The notes below the pieces were generated by a model. It was not told the origin of the DNA, made no database searches, and was given only the letters and a program-made list of their open reading frames with translations. Shown here piece after piece: positions 50,601 to 64,000 of a DNA stretch of 64,000 bases; position 1 is the stretch's first letter, and every line of letters begins with the position of its first letter. This DNA is from Dermatophagoides farinae (lineage: Eukaryota; Arthropoda; Arachnida; Sarcoptiformes; Pyroglyphidae), in NCBI RefSeq assembly GCF_024713945.1, contig NC_134683.1, forward strand, positions 2,977,501-3,041,500, given 5' to 3'. The position numbers and the translations under genes are program-made.

Positions 50601-51234
50601 TTTGACCGATCTTGAAGTTTGAAAGAATATCTTGTTCCACGTTCATATTTTTTTTTTTTTTTTTTGAATGACCTCTATAGCGTAGGTTTGCATTATTTTT
50701 TTTATCTCAACCATTGAATTGTTATTGTTGTTGTTGTTGTGACCAAAATATAATATCACATGTCATATTATGTCATGTGGATATATATCATACAATGATG
50801 ATGGACATAAAAAATTTAAATATCAACATCCTCCGCACGGATTTATGGCTATATGGAGTGCGAATATTTAAATTGTTCATCATCATCATCATCATCAAGA
50901 CAACAAGCCATGATGATGATAATGATAATGGTGGTGGCCATAATAATAATATTATTTCTATCAAAATCATTTATCATTATCATCACGATGAACATGATGA
51001 TGATGATGATCGACGAGATTCATTTAATGTGACTTATTTGGATTCATTTTATATTATTATATAATATATTCATTTGACCATTGTTCGCTGTTATACATAT
51101 TTATGATGAATGGTAATTTTTTTTTCTTAAATAATGATACAATAACTACAAAAAATTTTTTTATTCAAAGTCAAAGGAAATACATTTGAATTTATTGTAA
51201 TTTGAATCCAGTTTTTAGATTTAATTGATGACAT
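45027..51234. other. Gene-free repeat-rich stretch
   Basis: No gene was recognised. The stretch contains (CT)n at 45408-45448, (TG)n at 47635-47664, (GAT)n/(ATC)n at many sites, a 23-base A run near 47696-47717, a G9 run near 46106 and (CA)n near 49848-49868. Weakly coding-like patches are 49915-50115 (minus) and 50950-51064 (plus, ending DRRDSFNVTYLDS before a stop). Neither has convincing splice sites. Confidence 0.55.
45408..45448. repeat. (CT)n microsatellite
   Basis: About 20 perfect CT units directly downstream of the transporter gene. Confidence 0.9.
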
Positions 51235-51489
51235 TTGTTGAACAAAAAAACAAAGGAAAATGTTGAATATTTTGCTACACAGTTGTTGAAAATAAGAACA
51301 CAAGATGTATACACTACACGAACAAAACAGTTATATATTTATTTCAATGAACTACGGTTATATTTATACAATGCACAAAAGTTCTTAATTGAACAATTCG
51401 TTAATCATTGTTGTTCATGTTCCAAACAATCACAACAGAAAAATATAAGAATTAGCATCAAATATATTTTTTTGGAATATTGGGAGAAT

Positions 51490-51671
51490 TTATTCAGTAT
51501 ATGGCCATGGATTAAATTTAACAATGCGAATCAATTTATCAATCAAATTTTTAAAATAATTTTCAAATTGATTCATATCCTTGCCAATACGTGATATAAT
51601 TTGATAACGAACTTTACGATAAATTTTCAATTCAGTTACACCTGAATCCAATTCAGAATTTTCACCCAATA
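51490..51671 (-). CDS. Exon-like piece, unrecognised protein
   Basis: On the minus strand a TATTCACAG acceptor (51672-51674) is followed by a 60-codon frame. It starts LGENSELDSGVTELKIYRK, continues RYQIISRIGKDMNQFENYF and ends FNPWPYTE-stop at 51490-51492. Codon use (GGT, CGT, ATT) matches real genes here and there are no repeat runs. It could be the last exon of a broken or displaced gene, or cargo next to the Helitron relic. A plus-strand frame (51235-51594) overlaps it; only one strand can be right. Confidence 0.33.
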
Positions 51672-51835
51672 CTGTGAATATTTGAAATTGAAATATTTTT
51701 TTTTATTTTTTTTAAGAAACTAATCTTTATTTCTGTAGTTCCGGTAAGCCAGATGATTTTCTGGTGATTTTCAATTGGAATATTAATATATTTACGAGTT
51801 GACGAATTTGCTTTGGAAGATTGTACACATTTGTT

Positions 51836-52380
51836 TTCAGTGAGACATTCTATCCATTCACTGTCATTGGCCACTAAACCTCCTTAAGATGGCGGCTTCC
51901 TTGAAGGTAGTACAAATCGACAGTTGTAAGGTCTTCATAACTTTTTGGATCTTTGACATTTTGAAGCAGTAACAGAAGAAGAAAAAAAACAATCAGATTC
52001 GCGAGCACTTATATAGTGGATCCTTGAAATTATTGGAACGTGACGCAGTCTTGGCTCCCACTTTTTACAGCGCTTATTCCAAACGTGTTCCAAAAGTGTT
52101 CACAAAGTTCTGTATAAAGAAACTCATTTGCATTTGAATCTTCTGCATTGAGTTTGAAAAAGGCTTTCAGCATCAGCTCTTTCACAAAGACGACAGATTT
52201 GTTTTTGTGGAATCGCTTTTCACAAAAATACATCGGTTGTTTTCTGGGCATGTTCACCGGAAGTCGATATATTGCATGAGACTTGTCGTGCATAGGAAAT
52301 TCGAGCAATATCCAAATAGCTTCATATGCAGCAGTATAGGAGGTAGAGATTATGTAGTACAACCATACTGTTGTCGATTA
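51836..52380 (-). mobile_element. Decayed Helitron helicase fragment
   Basis: Conceptual translation on the minus strand matches successive parts of the conserved Rep/helicase-linker region of Helitron proteins: EFPMHDKSHAIYRLPV, then LKAFFKLN and FLYTELCEHFW (52380-52085). After a frame change comes HVWNKRCKKW...ISRIHYISAR (52088-51990), then NVKDPKSYEDLTTVD (51979-51917), then TFKEAAILR (51910-51885), then GLVANDSEWIECLTE (51883-51836). The order is as in the family, but at least three frame shifts and in-frame stops break it, so it is a dead relic. No helicase core, CTRR hairpin end or TC start was found, so only an internal piece is present. Confidence 0.82.
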
Positions 52381-52807
52381 TTTTGCCATCATGATTCGAA
52401 CATTGCATTTCGATTTTTATTTTTTATCTCAAATCTTCAATAATACAATATTTCAATAGATTTGAATGTTTTCGAATTCGAAACTTTTTCATATGCTTGA
52501 GAACAATTTCTATGCCAAACTCCGTTTGGCCATGCCGTCAGGATCTTGATCTGCCATTTCTTTTTTTCATTGGAATTATTGAAAAAAATTGATTAATTTC
52601 AGGTATCAGGTAATAAAATAACCGAAATAATAACTTATTACCAAATACCAAATACCAAATGGTAGAATTTAAATGATAAAAAAAAAATAAAATGATGATG
52701 TGTGATGAAATTGGAACAAACAAAAATGAAAATGATTCGAAAATGATTGATGAGTATATTCAGGCAAGATTTCATAGTCAAATACTCATACAATGCCATA
52801 CAAAATG

Positions 52808-52842
52808 AAAATCACGTGTTTTTTTTTGAAAATCACGTGTGT
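52808..52842. repeat. Two GAAAATCACGTGT direct repeats (paired CACGTG)
   Basis: GAAAATCACGTGT occurs twice, with CACGTG at 52813-52818 and 52834-52839, 21 bp apart and separated by a T run. CACGTG is the core of bHLH E-boxes, so this could be a paired binding site or a small tandem duplication. No promoter is recognised nearby. Confidence 0.7.
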
Positions 52843-52907
52843 CCTTATCAAAATTCGAATTCTTTCTATGTTCTATTGAATGACTGCATTCGCTTGGCTT
52901 TGCCGCA

Positions 52908-53057
52908 TTAATGACTCACATTGATAATAATATTGATTAGTGGTGTACAGTTCTGTAATTGAATTTGCTCACCAACAGTATACTTAAGCGACGAGAATTC
53001 GTTCTCTATGAATTTAACCTTTAAGCTGCGTCTTTCCTTTTGGATTAAATTTACAAC
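52908..53057 (-). CDS. Exon-like piece, unrecognised
   Basis: A minus-strand frame of about 46 codons with good complexity (LKVKFIENEFSSLKYTVGEQ, then IQLQNCTPLIN) ends at a strong donor consensus (ATCAAT|GTGAGT, donor at 52918-52919) followed by an in-frame stop. It lies in the transposon-relic island and may be a decayed piece of a mobile element or gene. No family is recognised. Confidence 0.25.
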   Translation of the reverse strand, partial: VVNLIQKERRSLKVKFIENEFSSLKYTVGEQIQLQNCTPLINIIINVSH

Positions 53058-53218
53058 TTAGTGGCAGATGTATTGTTTTATTTTCAACTCTGATTTTTTC
53101 TTCACAGTAACAAATGATGATTTTCAAAAACAGATCGTGAAAAGGTATTTAAGGTGCACAAAAAAAAGTGAATTATTGTTTTTCAAACTCATTTATTGTT
53201 TAAAATTAGAATCAAAAA

Positions 53219-53512
53219 ATGTCTCGAAAAAAAATTCAAATCCTTGAAACATCTCATGGAAATTATATCGATTCTCAAAATATTTGGCTCAACAAAATCA
53301 ATAACCTAAGAGAAAAATGAGTGTCTCAATATTGTGGAACTTTCACCGGATCAGGTGGACCATGAATTTGGAAGATTTATATGATTGAAACAAATAATTG
53401 GCAATGCTAAACCATTTTCGTTCGTATATTCCACAACCAATTTTTCGTAGAATAATACATCATATTGTTGAAAAATATCCATCTTTATTGGACACAGGTA
53501 TGTAGCGGTACA
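53219..53512 (+). pseudogene. Broken coding relic, unrecognised
   Basis: Three short frames follow one another on the plus strand with frame changes: MSRKKIQILETSHGN...NNLREK-stop, ECLNIVELSPDQVDHEFGRF-stop, and HFRSYIPQPIFRRIIHHIVE...YPSLLDT. The last resembles the I-x-KYP-x-LxD segment seen in many uncharacterised SAM-domain-type animal proteins. It ends at CACAG|GTATGT, a donor-like site. The pattern is that of a decayed gene or element. Confidence 0.35.
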
Positions 53513-53889
53513 TTTATGAAGGATGAATGAAAAGCAGCGTGTTCGCTGTTCGTGGTTGTAAAATTGTTCGATTTGGCTTACTGACTCAAATGATTTTTGT
53601 TTTGTGATTTTTTTTTGTGTTTATGATTATTGTAATACCACCGATTGGTATGTTAAATGTATATTTATTCCTTTTTTATAATATATATCATTCCTATATT
53701 TCAGAAATAAAGATTTTCAATTGTTGTTGTAACACAGGTATGAACTAATAATGAAAAAAAAAGTAAAGTAATATAAAAATTAAGAATGCTCAGTATGATT
53801 TTTCATTTGAAATCATTCATCATTCATGGAAAATCAACCAAAACATTCTGAAATTCGCAAACAAAATTTTGTTGAAAAAAAGTTTCATA

Positions 53890-54087
53890 CAGTAATACCC
53901 TGCTTAACGCTGCCCCGTTTAGCGCTGATTCGATATAACGCTGTGCAATTACCCTACATTACATTACATTGTTACATTGTATATGAAGGGTAAAAATGCA
54001 TTATGTAAAAATAGCCCCGCTTAACGCTGTTTCGCTTAACGCTCAGAATTTTTGTAACGTAACCCCGCGTTAAGCGGGGTATTACTG
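53890..54087. mobile_element. 198-bp TA-flanked MITE with terminal inverted repeats (pogo/Tigger-like)
   Basis: The left end CAGTAATACCCTGCTTAACGC and the right end, read inward on the other strand as CAGTAATACCCCGCTTAACGC, form a 21-bp inverted repeat with one mismatch. The element is bounded by TA at 53888-53889 and 54088-54089, the target duplication of Tc1/mariner/pogo transposons. Inside are further GCTTAACGCT copies and, at the right end, a CCCCGC-GTTAA-GCGGGG palindrome. There is no open frame, so it is non-autonomous. Its GC-rich ends stand out sharply from the AT-rich surroundings. Confidence 0.9.
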
Positions 54088-56481
54088 TACTTATTTTTTT
54101 TTTTTGACTGTCCAATCCCACATAACCAACATCAAACATCGGTCATCACCAACATATTTTACTGTAAAGACAAATGTGACATATGCTTCAATCGAGAAAA
54201 GTGAAATGGTTTTTTTTAAATTTTTTTTTATCTTTTAAAATAATTTGTATTTGTATTCCATTTATGCGTTGATTTTTTTAATGAAATAAAAATTGTAAAA
54301 ATCGTTGTTATTGTCTAAAACAAATCATTTTGATCATGATCATCGTTTTATTGGTTTCATTTCATTCATCAATCGGTTACTCGTGTCTCTCTGTGTGTGT
54401 GTGGATATATGATGCCATGGCAAAACACGATCATTGTGTATTGGATGACCAAATGCCCACAATCATTAAAATAAGTCTTGCACGTTTAGGTCGATGATTT
54501 TTTTTTATCTTGTTCATGGAAAAATCTAGCCAACAACTCACATTATATATGATGGTTGATTAGCTAATATCTTCGATAAATTCGATTATGATTAATCGAA
54601 TTTTGTGCTAGGATATTTATCGAATTTATTTTGTGGAAAAAAAAATTCTTGATATTTTATCATCATCATCATTATCCGTTCGATTTCATGTTATTCGATT
54701 AAATGCAACTGAAACTGAAACTGTCCATTAAGATCCTAATAAACGGTAAAGATATGATCGATGATGGTAATCATCATCATTTGTGATGATGATGATAATA
54801 ATAATAATTTTAAAAGCTCACGAGTTTTTATTTCATCGACGATGACGATGAAAGGGAAAAAAAACTTCTAAAATATTAAATTCACAGTGTTAATTCCCCA
54901 TTGATGATGATGGACAGTTGGAAAAACAAAACGATATTTTCTTTCTATACCGTCGATGTGTCGTCGTCGTGTGTGTGTGAATAGTTTAGATCTAGATTTC
55001 ATTTTATAGAACAGAAATACCTGGAGAGATAATTTAAATTGTCTTATTCACTTCTTGTATTTTTTTTTCTTGCTGATGAAATCACCGTCGTAGCAGCAGC
55101 AGCAGCATTTGGCCATAATTGTTATTATTATATGGAGATCTAAAATTCAAATGGTTAAGAAATTTAAAAAAAAAATTAATCCATAAATAGATTGATTGGA
55201 AAAAGATATTCAATCGATTACATAATTTGTAATTCAATTATGATGCTATTTTTTTGTGTGATCAAATTAAAAAGAAAAACACACAGGAGGGGGGAAGGAA
55301 AAGAGAACAAACAAACAAACAAAAATCAAGTTGGCCATAAAAAGCTATTATATACAAACAAGGTGAGCACAGCAGTTTGCTTAGTTTCGAAAGACCACCA
55401 ACATATTCTTTGGCTAGAAAAAAAAAATTCAAATTCAAATTCAAATTTAAATTTTGTGTTTTTTTTTACAAAATCACAAAAAAAATCACATTTGCATCGC
55501 TCCACCATAATTGATCCAAAGAAATTTTTTGCTTATCATAATTGTATATCGGAATTTTTCATTTTTTCTGTTACGCCACCGCCTAAGATTACTTACCACT
55601 CTGAGTTTGTTTTTTTTTTGAGTGTGAAAATCGATGTTCCGTTATGTATTGGGTGTAACTTGTGATTGGAACAAAAAAAAATTGATCAATACAATAATAC
55701 CTAATCAATCAATTCAATGTTCAATCAATCGATCGATTGATTTTAATTTTGTTTCGTATTCGTATTGTTTACAACGAAATCATAAATCATTGGATTAAAT
55801 GGACTTTTTTTTTGCTTGATTTAATGTCGTTGATATGATGATATGGTATGGTGTTAATTGAGAAATTTGTTGCACAATTGTAAAATTATGATTGCATTCA
55901 ATAATCGTTCGTTTTGTTGACGATTTAAAATCAATGATGATGATGATAAAATTATCGATATTAACAAATCTAATAATCAATTTGAATGATGATGTTAGTG
56001 GTGGTGGTGGGTGGTGGTGGTTGTGGTGGTGGTGGTGGTGGTGATGGTGATCTTCAACCAATAATTAATAAGGATTAATTTTTTTTTGTTGCCCATTGAT
56101 CAAAATGATAAAAACAAGAGTATTAATAAGATTTTTTATTTATACAAAATAAAATCAAACGTGATTATTATTGACGGAAGTGATCACAACACATAATTGA
56201 TCGTTTTCCAATTATATGAAATGAAACAAAATATTAAAATATTTGTCCAAAAAAAACCGAATTCATTGATAAAATGGTCATTATTATCATTTATAATCGT
56301 GACCAAATCATTCGAATGATTATGGTTTTTTTTTATTGAAATCGAACGAAATTGAAAAAAAATTATTTTCCATTTCTATCCCAAAGAACACGGAGAGGTT
56401 GAAATAGATTTTGATTATCAAAAATCATTTCATGGACTGATTCTGCAGAATTTCTTCATTTCAAAATTCCATATTTGATAA

Positions 56482-56583
56482 TCAACATTCATCATCATCA
56501 TCATCAACATCATCATCAGGATGTGCATATAATTTAGATACAAAATACATCTTTCTATTTATAGATTTTTTTTGACAAAACAA
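56482..56583 (-). CDS. Candidate terminal exon, unrecognised
   Basis: On the minus strand a good acceptor (CGTTGTGTTTTTCAG at 56584-56586) opens a 33-codon frame LFCQKKSINRKMYFVSKLYA followed by HPDDDVDDDDDEC and a stop. The acidic end comes from a GAT repeat. The upstream partner exon is unclear. This may be the end of a minus-strand gene or chance. Confidence 0.22.
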   Translation of the reverse strand: MFCQKKSINRKMYFVSKLYAHPDDDVDDDDDEC

Positions 56584-58640
56584 CTGAAAAACACAACGAA
56601 ATGATAAAACATTCGAAAATTTCATTTGAATGCACCCCCAAAAAAAAAACAAATCATTCTCTCTTTGGCTATCAAGATCAACCTCTATTTTTTTCCTCAG
56701 AAATTTCAAGCTAAATGTTGACGATTGTTCTATGTATTTTATCATCACATACATGATAATTGTCATTGCTCAAATACTCAATGAAAATAATGATGATGAT
56801 GATGATTTGAACAGAAAAAAATGAACAGCTGCAGCAAATTTTTTTTTATCATTTCAACAAAAACAAAATTCGTTTTCATCTGTTTCAATTGTTTCTTTTT
56901 TTTCATTGTATTTATCGTTTGTGAATGGATCAAAAAAAAAAAGTTTCACACAAGTTTATTGTCTTTTTTGACCAAAAAAAAAAAAAAAAAATGATTCGTC
57001 TGTGTCATATGGACATTATAATTGTCTGTAAATTTATGTCTATTATCATCATCACCATCATCATCTTTAATAATAACATCAACATAACAATGTAACCAAA
57101 AGAAAAAACAACAACAACAAGCAACAGGTTTTTTTTCGGTTTAATTTTCATTTTTAAAATTAGCATCAATTGTCGTTCAATTATCATTTTTTTTATGGCT
57201 ATATCACATATAACATCTGTATCCAAAAGGGGAATTAATTATCATTAAAAAAAATTGGACTCTATGGATAAAGATTGATGATGATGATGAAAAAAAAACA
57301 TACATCATTTAACCTAGATCTGATTGGCGAAATCAAAACAACAAAAAAAAAACAAAAAACAAAAATCCAAATTCAAATTATGGCCATTATAACTTGATCT
57401 AACAATTATAGTCAAAATAGTTTTATATAATAATCATATTATACCACGTGAGTATATATATCAAAATTGTTCGCAAAACAATCCGGTTATTAATTCATAT
57501 TTTTTTGGTTTTTTTTATTGTTTTTTTTCTGTATCGAAAATAATTACAGGTTTCAATGAATATAATCATAATAATGATGATGATGATGATGAAGATTTAT
57601 TTCTACTTTTTTTTCTGGGTAATTTTTTTTTTCGTTCTACCAAATTCATTTTTATCAATTATATAATTCACATTCTCTTTTTTTTTGTTTTCAAAAAAAA
57701 AAATTTTTGTTTTCGGCATCATTAATTCACATTTGTTGTTGTTCACCCCAAAAAATTATACACAAACACAATTCCGAAGTTGAAAATTTTCCTTTTTTTT
57801 GTCTTATTTTCAGTTTCATCGTCTTCAAATGATTATGTTGTTGTTAATTTATTCATGTTTTTCTTTTCTCCTCGTCTCCGTCCAGATTCCATCAGTTATT
57901 GTTTTTAACTCGAAATGAAATAATGGCATCCGAATCCAAAAAAAAACCCCCAGAAAAAAATGGACTGAATGTTTTCCAATTGAAATTGATGAATTGAAAA
58001 CATTTGGCATTATTATGATGATTATTATGGCAAGACATAAATGATCGACAAAAACAAAACAACAACAACAACAACGACAACAATGGATGAATGAATCATG
58101 GAATTTTTTTTTTGTTTGCACCACAACTGAAATGAAGAAATTTTGAATATAATGACCATAATTGATGAATTCATAGTTATGGCCTGTATATATCAAATGT
58201 AATTGGACATCGTTGCCCAAAGATTATAATAATACCCGGTACCATTGTAATTGATGGACAGATGTGAACTGATGAAACTAACCAATCTTTCTGTACATTT
58301 TTATTTTGGACAGATTTATTTTTTTTTGCCATGATGCCGATGATGATCATAATGATGTAAATTGAACCCGAAATAATTTTTTTTTCTTGATCATCAACAA
58401 CAACAAAAAAAAATCAAATTGACTCAAACACCAATTTTAATGATTAGATTTGATCAATCGATTGATCTTGTGGTTAATTAAATTTGTGCCGTCGATTTGA
58501 GAAAAAAAAGATGAGGAAAACCAAATTAACCTATTGGATCGAATCAAATTTTAATCCATTCACATTTATCTTTATCTTTCTATCAATAGAATTTGTTCAT
58601 CACATTATCGTTATCATTTTTGGGTTCCATAGTTTAATTA

Positions 58641-58680
58641 CTGTCAGTCAGTCGGTCAGTTAGTCAGTCAGTCAGTCAGT
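58641..58680. repeat. GTCA tetranucleotide array
   Basis: About nine GTCA/GTCG/GTTA units in tandem, imperfect in the first half and perfect in the second. Confidence 0.85.
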
Positions 58681-61505
58681 ACTGGTTTGAATATTAACCA
58701 CAAACATAATAATAAATGACGACGTGATGTGAAACTTGAATCAAAAATTGAATCCGATCTCGATGATTATCATCATTATCATCATCATCATCATCATCTT
58801 TAATACTTGTATCATCGTTAATGTTGATGATAATCAAAGCCGAAAAAATAACAAATGATCATTCAATATAATAACTAAATGTGTAAAAAAAAACATTCTG
58901 AAAATTCAAAGAAAAAATCTGTTGCTGTTAATCAATTATTATTGACATCATCATCATCATCATCATCATTATTGTTGTTGTTGTTATAATTAAAATCTTT
59001 GGAAATTGAGAAAAAAAAATCAATTTTTTGGTTCATCAAGTTAAAACCATGTGGTTAATATGTTGTTATTGCTCGAACACAACACAACACATTCAATTCC
59101 ATCGACAACAAATCATTGAATCAATCAATTTTTCATTTAATTTTTTTTAGCTTGTTAAATGACAATATTATTTGTGGAATCATCGTCATCATCATGTCAT
59201 GATCATCATCATCACCTTTAATATCGTTTTTTTTTTGTTTCGAACAATTTATAGATCATCATCATCATCATCATCATCACCAATTATTATCACTGTATAT
59301 AGTAATCACATAAGCTGTCATAATGATAATGATGATAATGCTATGCCATAAGGTGTTGACTGTCAAACAAAATCAAAATTTCATCATAATAATAATAATC
59401 GTTGACAGTACTCATCATCATCATCATCATCTTCATGATCATTTCAGACGTTGTGGTTGTTGTTGTTGTTGTTGTTACTGTCTGCATTTATGTTTTCATT
59501 GAATGATTTCGATTTTCAAAAAAAAAAAAAAAAAAATATTAACGGTACCACCGATCATAGATGATCGTGACCTATCTCTTATTTCGCCCAAAAAAAAACT
59601 AGAAAAAAATGTATTGAAAAAACATTTTTTTTTTGATCCATTGGATAAAATATCTAGTGTAATATATGATTTATGATTTATAAGTTGAAAAATGAAAAAA
59701 ACTTTTGAATTTTTCTCCCAAAAAAAAAATCAAAATCAAAAAAAACGGGAAGATCTAGACACGAATTACGTTGTTGTTGTTGTTGTTATTGTTGTTGTTG
59801 TTGTTGTTGTTGTGGCATGATAACAATCTTATTTTGACCAAAAATGAAAAGGGTGTTTTAAACATTATGTCTCTTTATTTATAACGGATTTTCATATTCA
59901 CACGAATAAAATATTCATTTCAAGGTTTTTTTTTCGTCACGAATCATCATCATCATCATCATTTCTTTTGTTCATTTTCCGGTTCGTGTGTGTGTCTGTG
60001 TTGATCAATTTTTAAGATTCAAAAAAAAAAAAAAAAATTCAACCAACGAAAAACTGTAGTTGAGGTAAAAATCATTAATTTTTTTTCACAAAATTTTTTT
60101 TATTTATGGAAATCCACTGATGATGAAATGATGATGGAATGGCCACAACATCTTTCATTATTATTTTTTGTTTAAAAATGATGATGATTGTCATTATGAC
60201 AACTACAACAACAACAACAACAACAACAAATGAACAACAAACAATGTAACAACAACAACAACAGAAAAAAAATCATTTCTATAGCTAGCCCTTTTAAAAT
60301 TTAAAAACAAAGGTGGTACAAATGAAGTTGATGGATATGCCAAAAAACAGTGGCAGATATGAAAACAAAACAAAAAAGTTGATTTCTATTTTTTTTTGTT
60401 TTGTTTTTCTGGTTAGGTTGTTTAGGTTTTGGCTACCACTTCATATTAATGATGATGATGATGATGATGAATACACAAATCAGATTTTAGGTTGATTATC
60501 TGGTTGTATGAATTGTTGGATGGATGGATATTTATTTTCGAATTTACAAAAAAAAAGATAAAATGGATAAATTCATAAATGTCGTTCTTGTTTTTTCAAA
60601 AAAAAAAAAAAAAAAAATCATCATGGTATATACAAATCAACGAAATCTGAATAAATGACGATGATGATGATGAAGATGACAATTGTGCCATCATTATAAT
60701 TCAAGACAATCTATGTGTACTTATTAATTATAATAATCATTATCATCATCATCATCATCATCATTTGATGACAAGCCCATTACTTGTTTGTATATATGAT
60801 ATCCACCACTTTCATGTGTTTCAAGAAAATTTTCACGTCTATTTCAAACTTGAACTATGAAATGAAAAATAATCCTTTCATTTAATTCAATCATCATCAT
60901 CATCATAATTAGAATCATAAAAACGGAAATGACATTTCATAAAATCATCCAATGAACAATTATGAACGAATATTTTATATATTTGTTTCGAAAAAAAAAA
61001 TGAAAATGAAAATGAAAACTTTTCATCTTTTAGAATTTTAAATTCTCATTCATCATTAATAATAACAATAATGATGATGATGATGATTTGGTTTTTACCT
61101 TTTTTTTCCATTTTTTTTTTAATCCGTGTCCGGTAAACTTTTATTGTCCGAATCATCATCATCATCATCATTATAATCGTTGTCTGGGTCGTCGCCATCG
61201 TCATCTTTTGGTCATCCATTGTCCTATTAAAAGTCTTGAATGTTGCTGTTGTTCGTTCGGTTATTATTATTGTTGTTATAATTTTTAATTTTTTTTTTTT
61301 TGGGTTGTTCAAAAATAATGAAATTATTATTATCATGTCTTCCTAATAAATATAACAACAAACAATAAGAATTACAACAACAACAACAACAACAATAACT
61401 TTAAAAATGGAACAATAACCATTGAGAAGACATACTCACTAAACTCATTCAGTAACAAGACATGATTCGTCGTCGTCGTCATCGTCGTTATTGAAATGAA
61501 AATAA

Positions 61506-64000
<2,495 letters not shown>

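Noticed and set aside
55192-55665. 157-aa plus-strand open frame
   Set aside because: Lys/Asn/Phe-rich, composed of A/T runs and AATTC repeats; no motif or splice support.
55795-56061. 88-aa minus-strand frame with His and Pro runs
   Set aside because: The N-terminal half is a GGT repeat; the rest is moderately coding-like but without splice sites or recognisable domain.

Overview
This is a eukaryotic, almost certainly arthropod nuclear window. It is very AT-rich and saturated with (CA)n, (TG)n, (CAA)n, (ATC/GAT)n and A/T homopolymers. Its genes have short GT-AG introns (55-170 bp) mixed with a few multi-kilobase ones. The vein/neuregulin-type EGFR ligand, the arthropod-like codon use and the compact gene groups fit a mite; an astigmatid such as a dust mite is my best inference. 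No species marker is present, so this stays an inference. Most short open frames here are translations of microsatellites and were not called.

Layout. 1-5.4 kb: microsatellite-rich, gene-free. 5.36-7.5 kb: a 5'-truncated non-LTR retrotransposon piece (end of the RT ORF, RNase H and CCHC-like tail) lying exactly between two ~500-bp direct repeats. 8.6-15.3 kb: an alpha-1,6-fucosyltransferase (FUT8) gene, then a BLOC1S2 gene with one long intron. 15.3-20.5 kb: mostly repeats, with one candidate Cys/His-rich mini-gene. 20.5-31.1 kb or beyond: a secreted neuregulin/Vein-like ligand with a signal region, an Ig domain and an EGF domain, spread over at least five exons with a 6.5-kb first intron. 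37.1-40.5 kb: the splicing DEAD-box helicase DDX46/Prp5. 41.9-42.8 kb: a small Cys-rich secreted protein with a TATA/Inr promoter. 43.0-43.3 kb (minus): a candidate small ORF. 43.6-45.0 kb: a major-facilitator (MFSD4-like) transporter. 45-51 kb: repeats. 51.2-54.1 kb: a low-microsatellite island holding a decayed Helitron helicase piece (minus strand), a 198-bp TA-flanked terminal-inverted-repeat element and other broken coding pieces. 54.1-64 kb: repeats, including a 153-bp perfect (GT)n and a 76-bp (AG)n, plus a few doubtful exon-like pieces.

Functionally the genes are unrelated neighbours: Golgi core fucosylation, lysosome-related organelle biogenesis, EGFR signalling, pre-mRNA splicing, a secreted protein and solute transport. 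There is no operon-like logic. Exon borders were placed by GT-AG consensus, phase agreement and similarity recalled to known families; no alignment or expression data were available.
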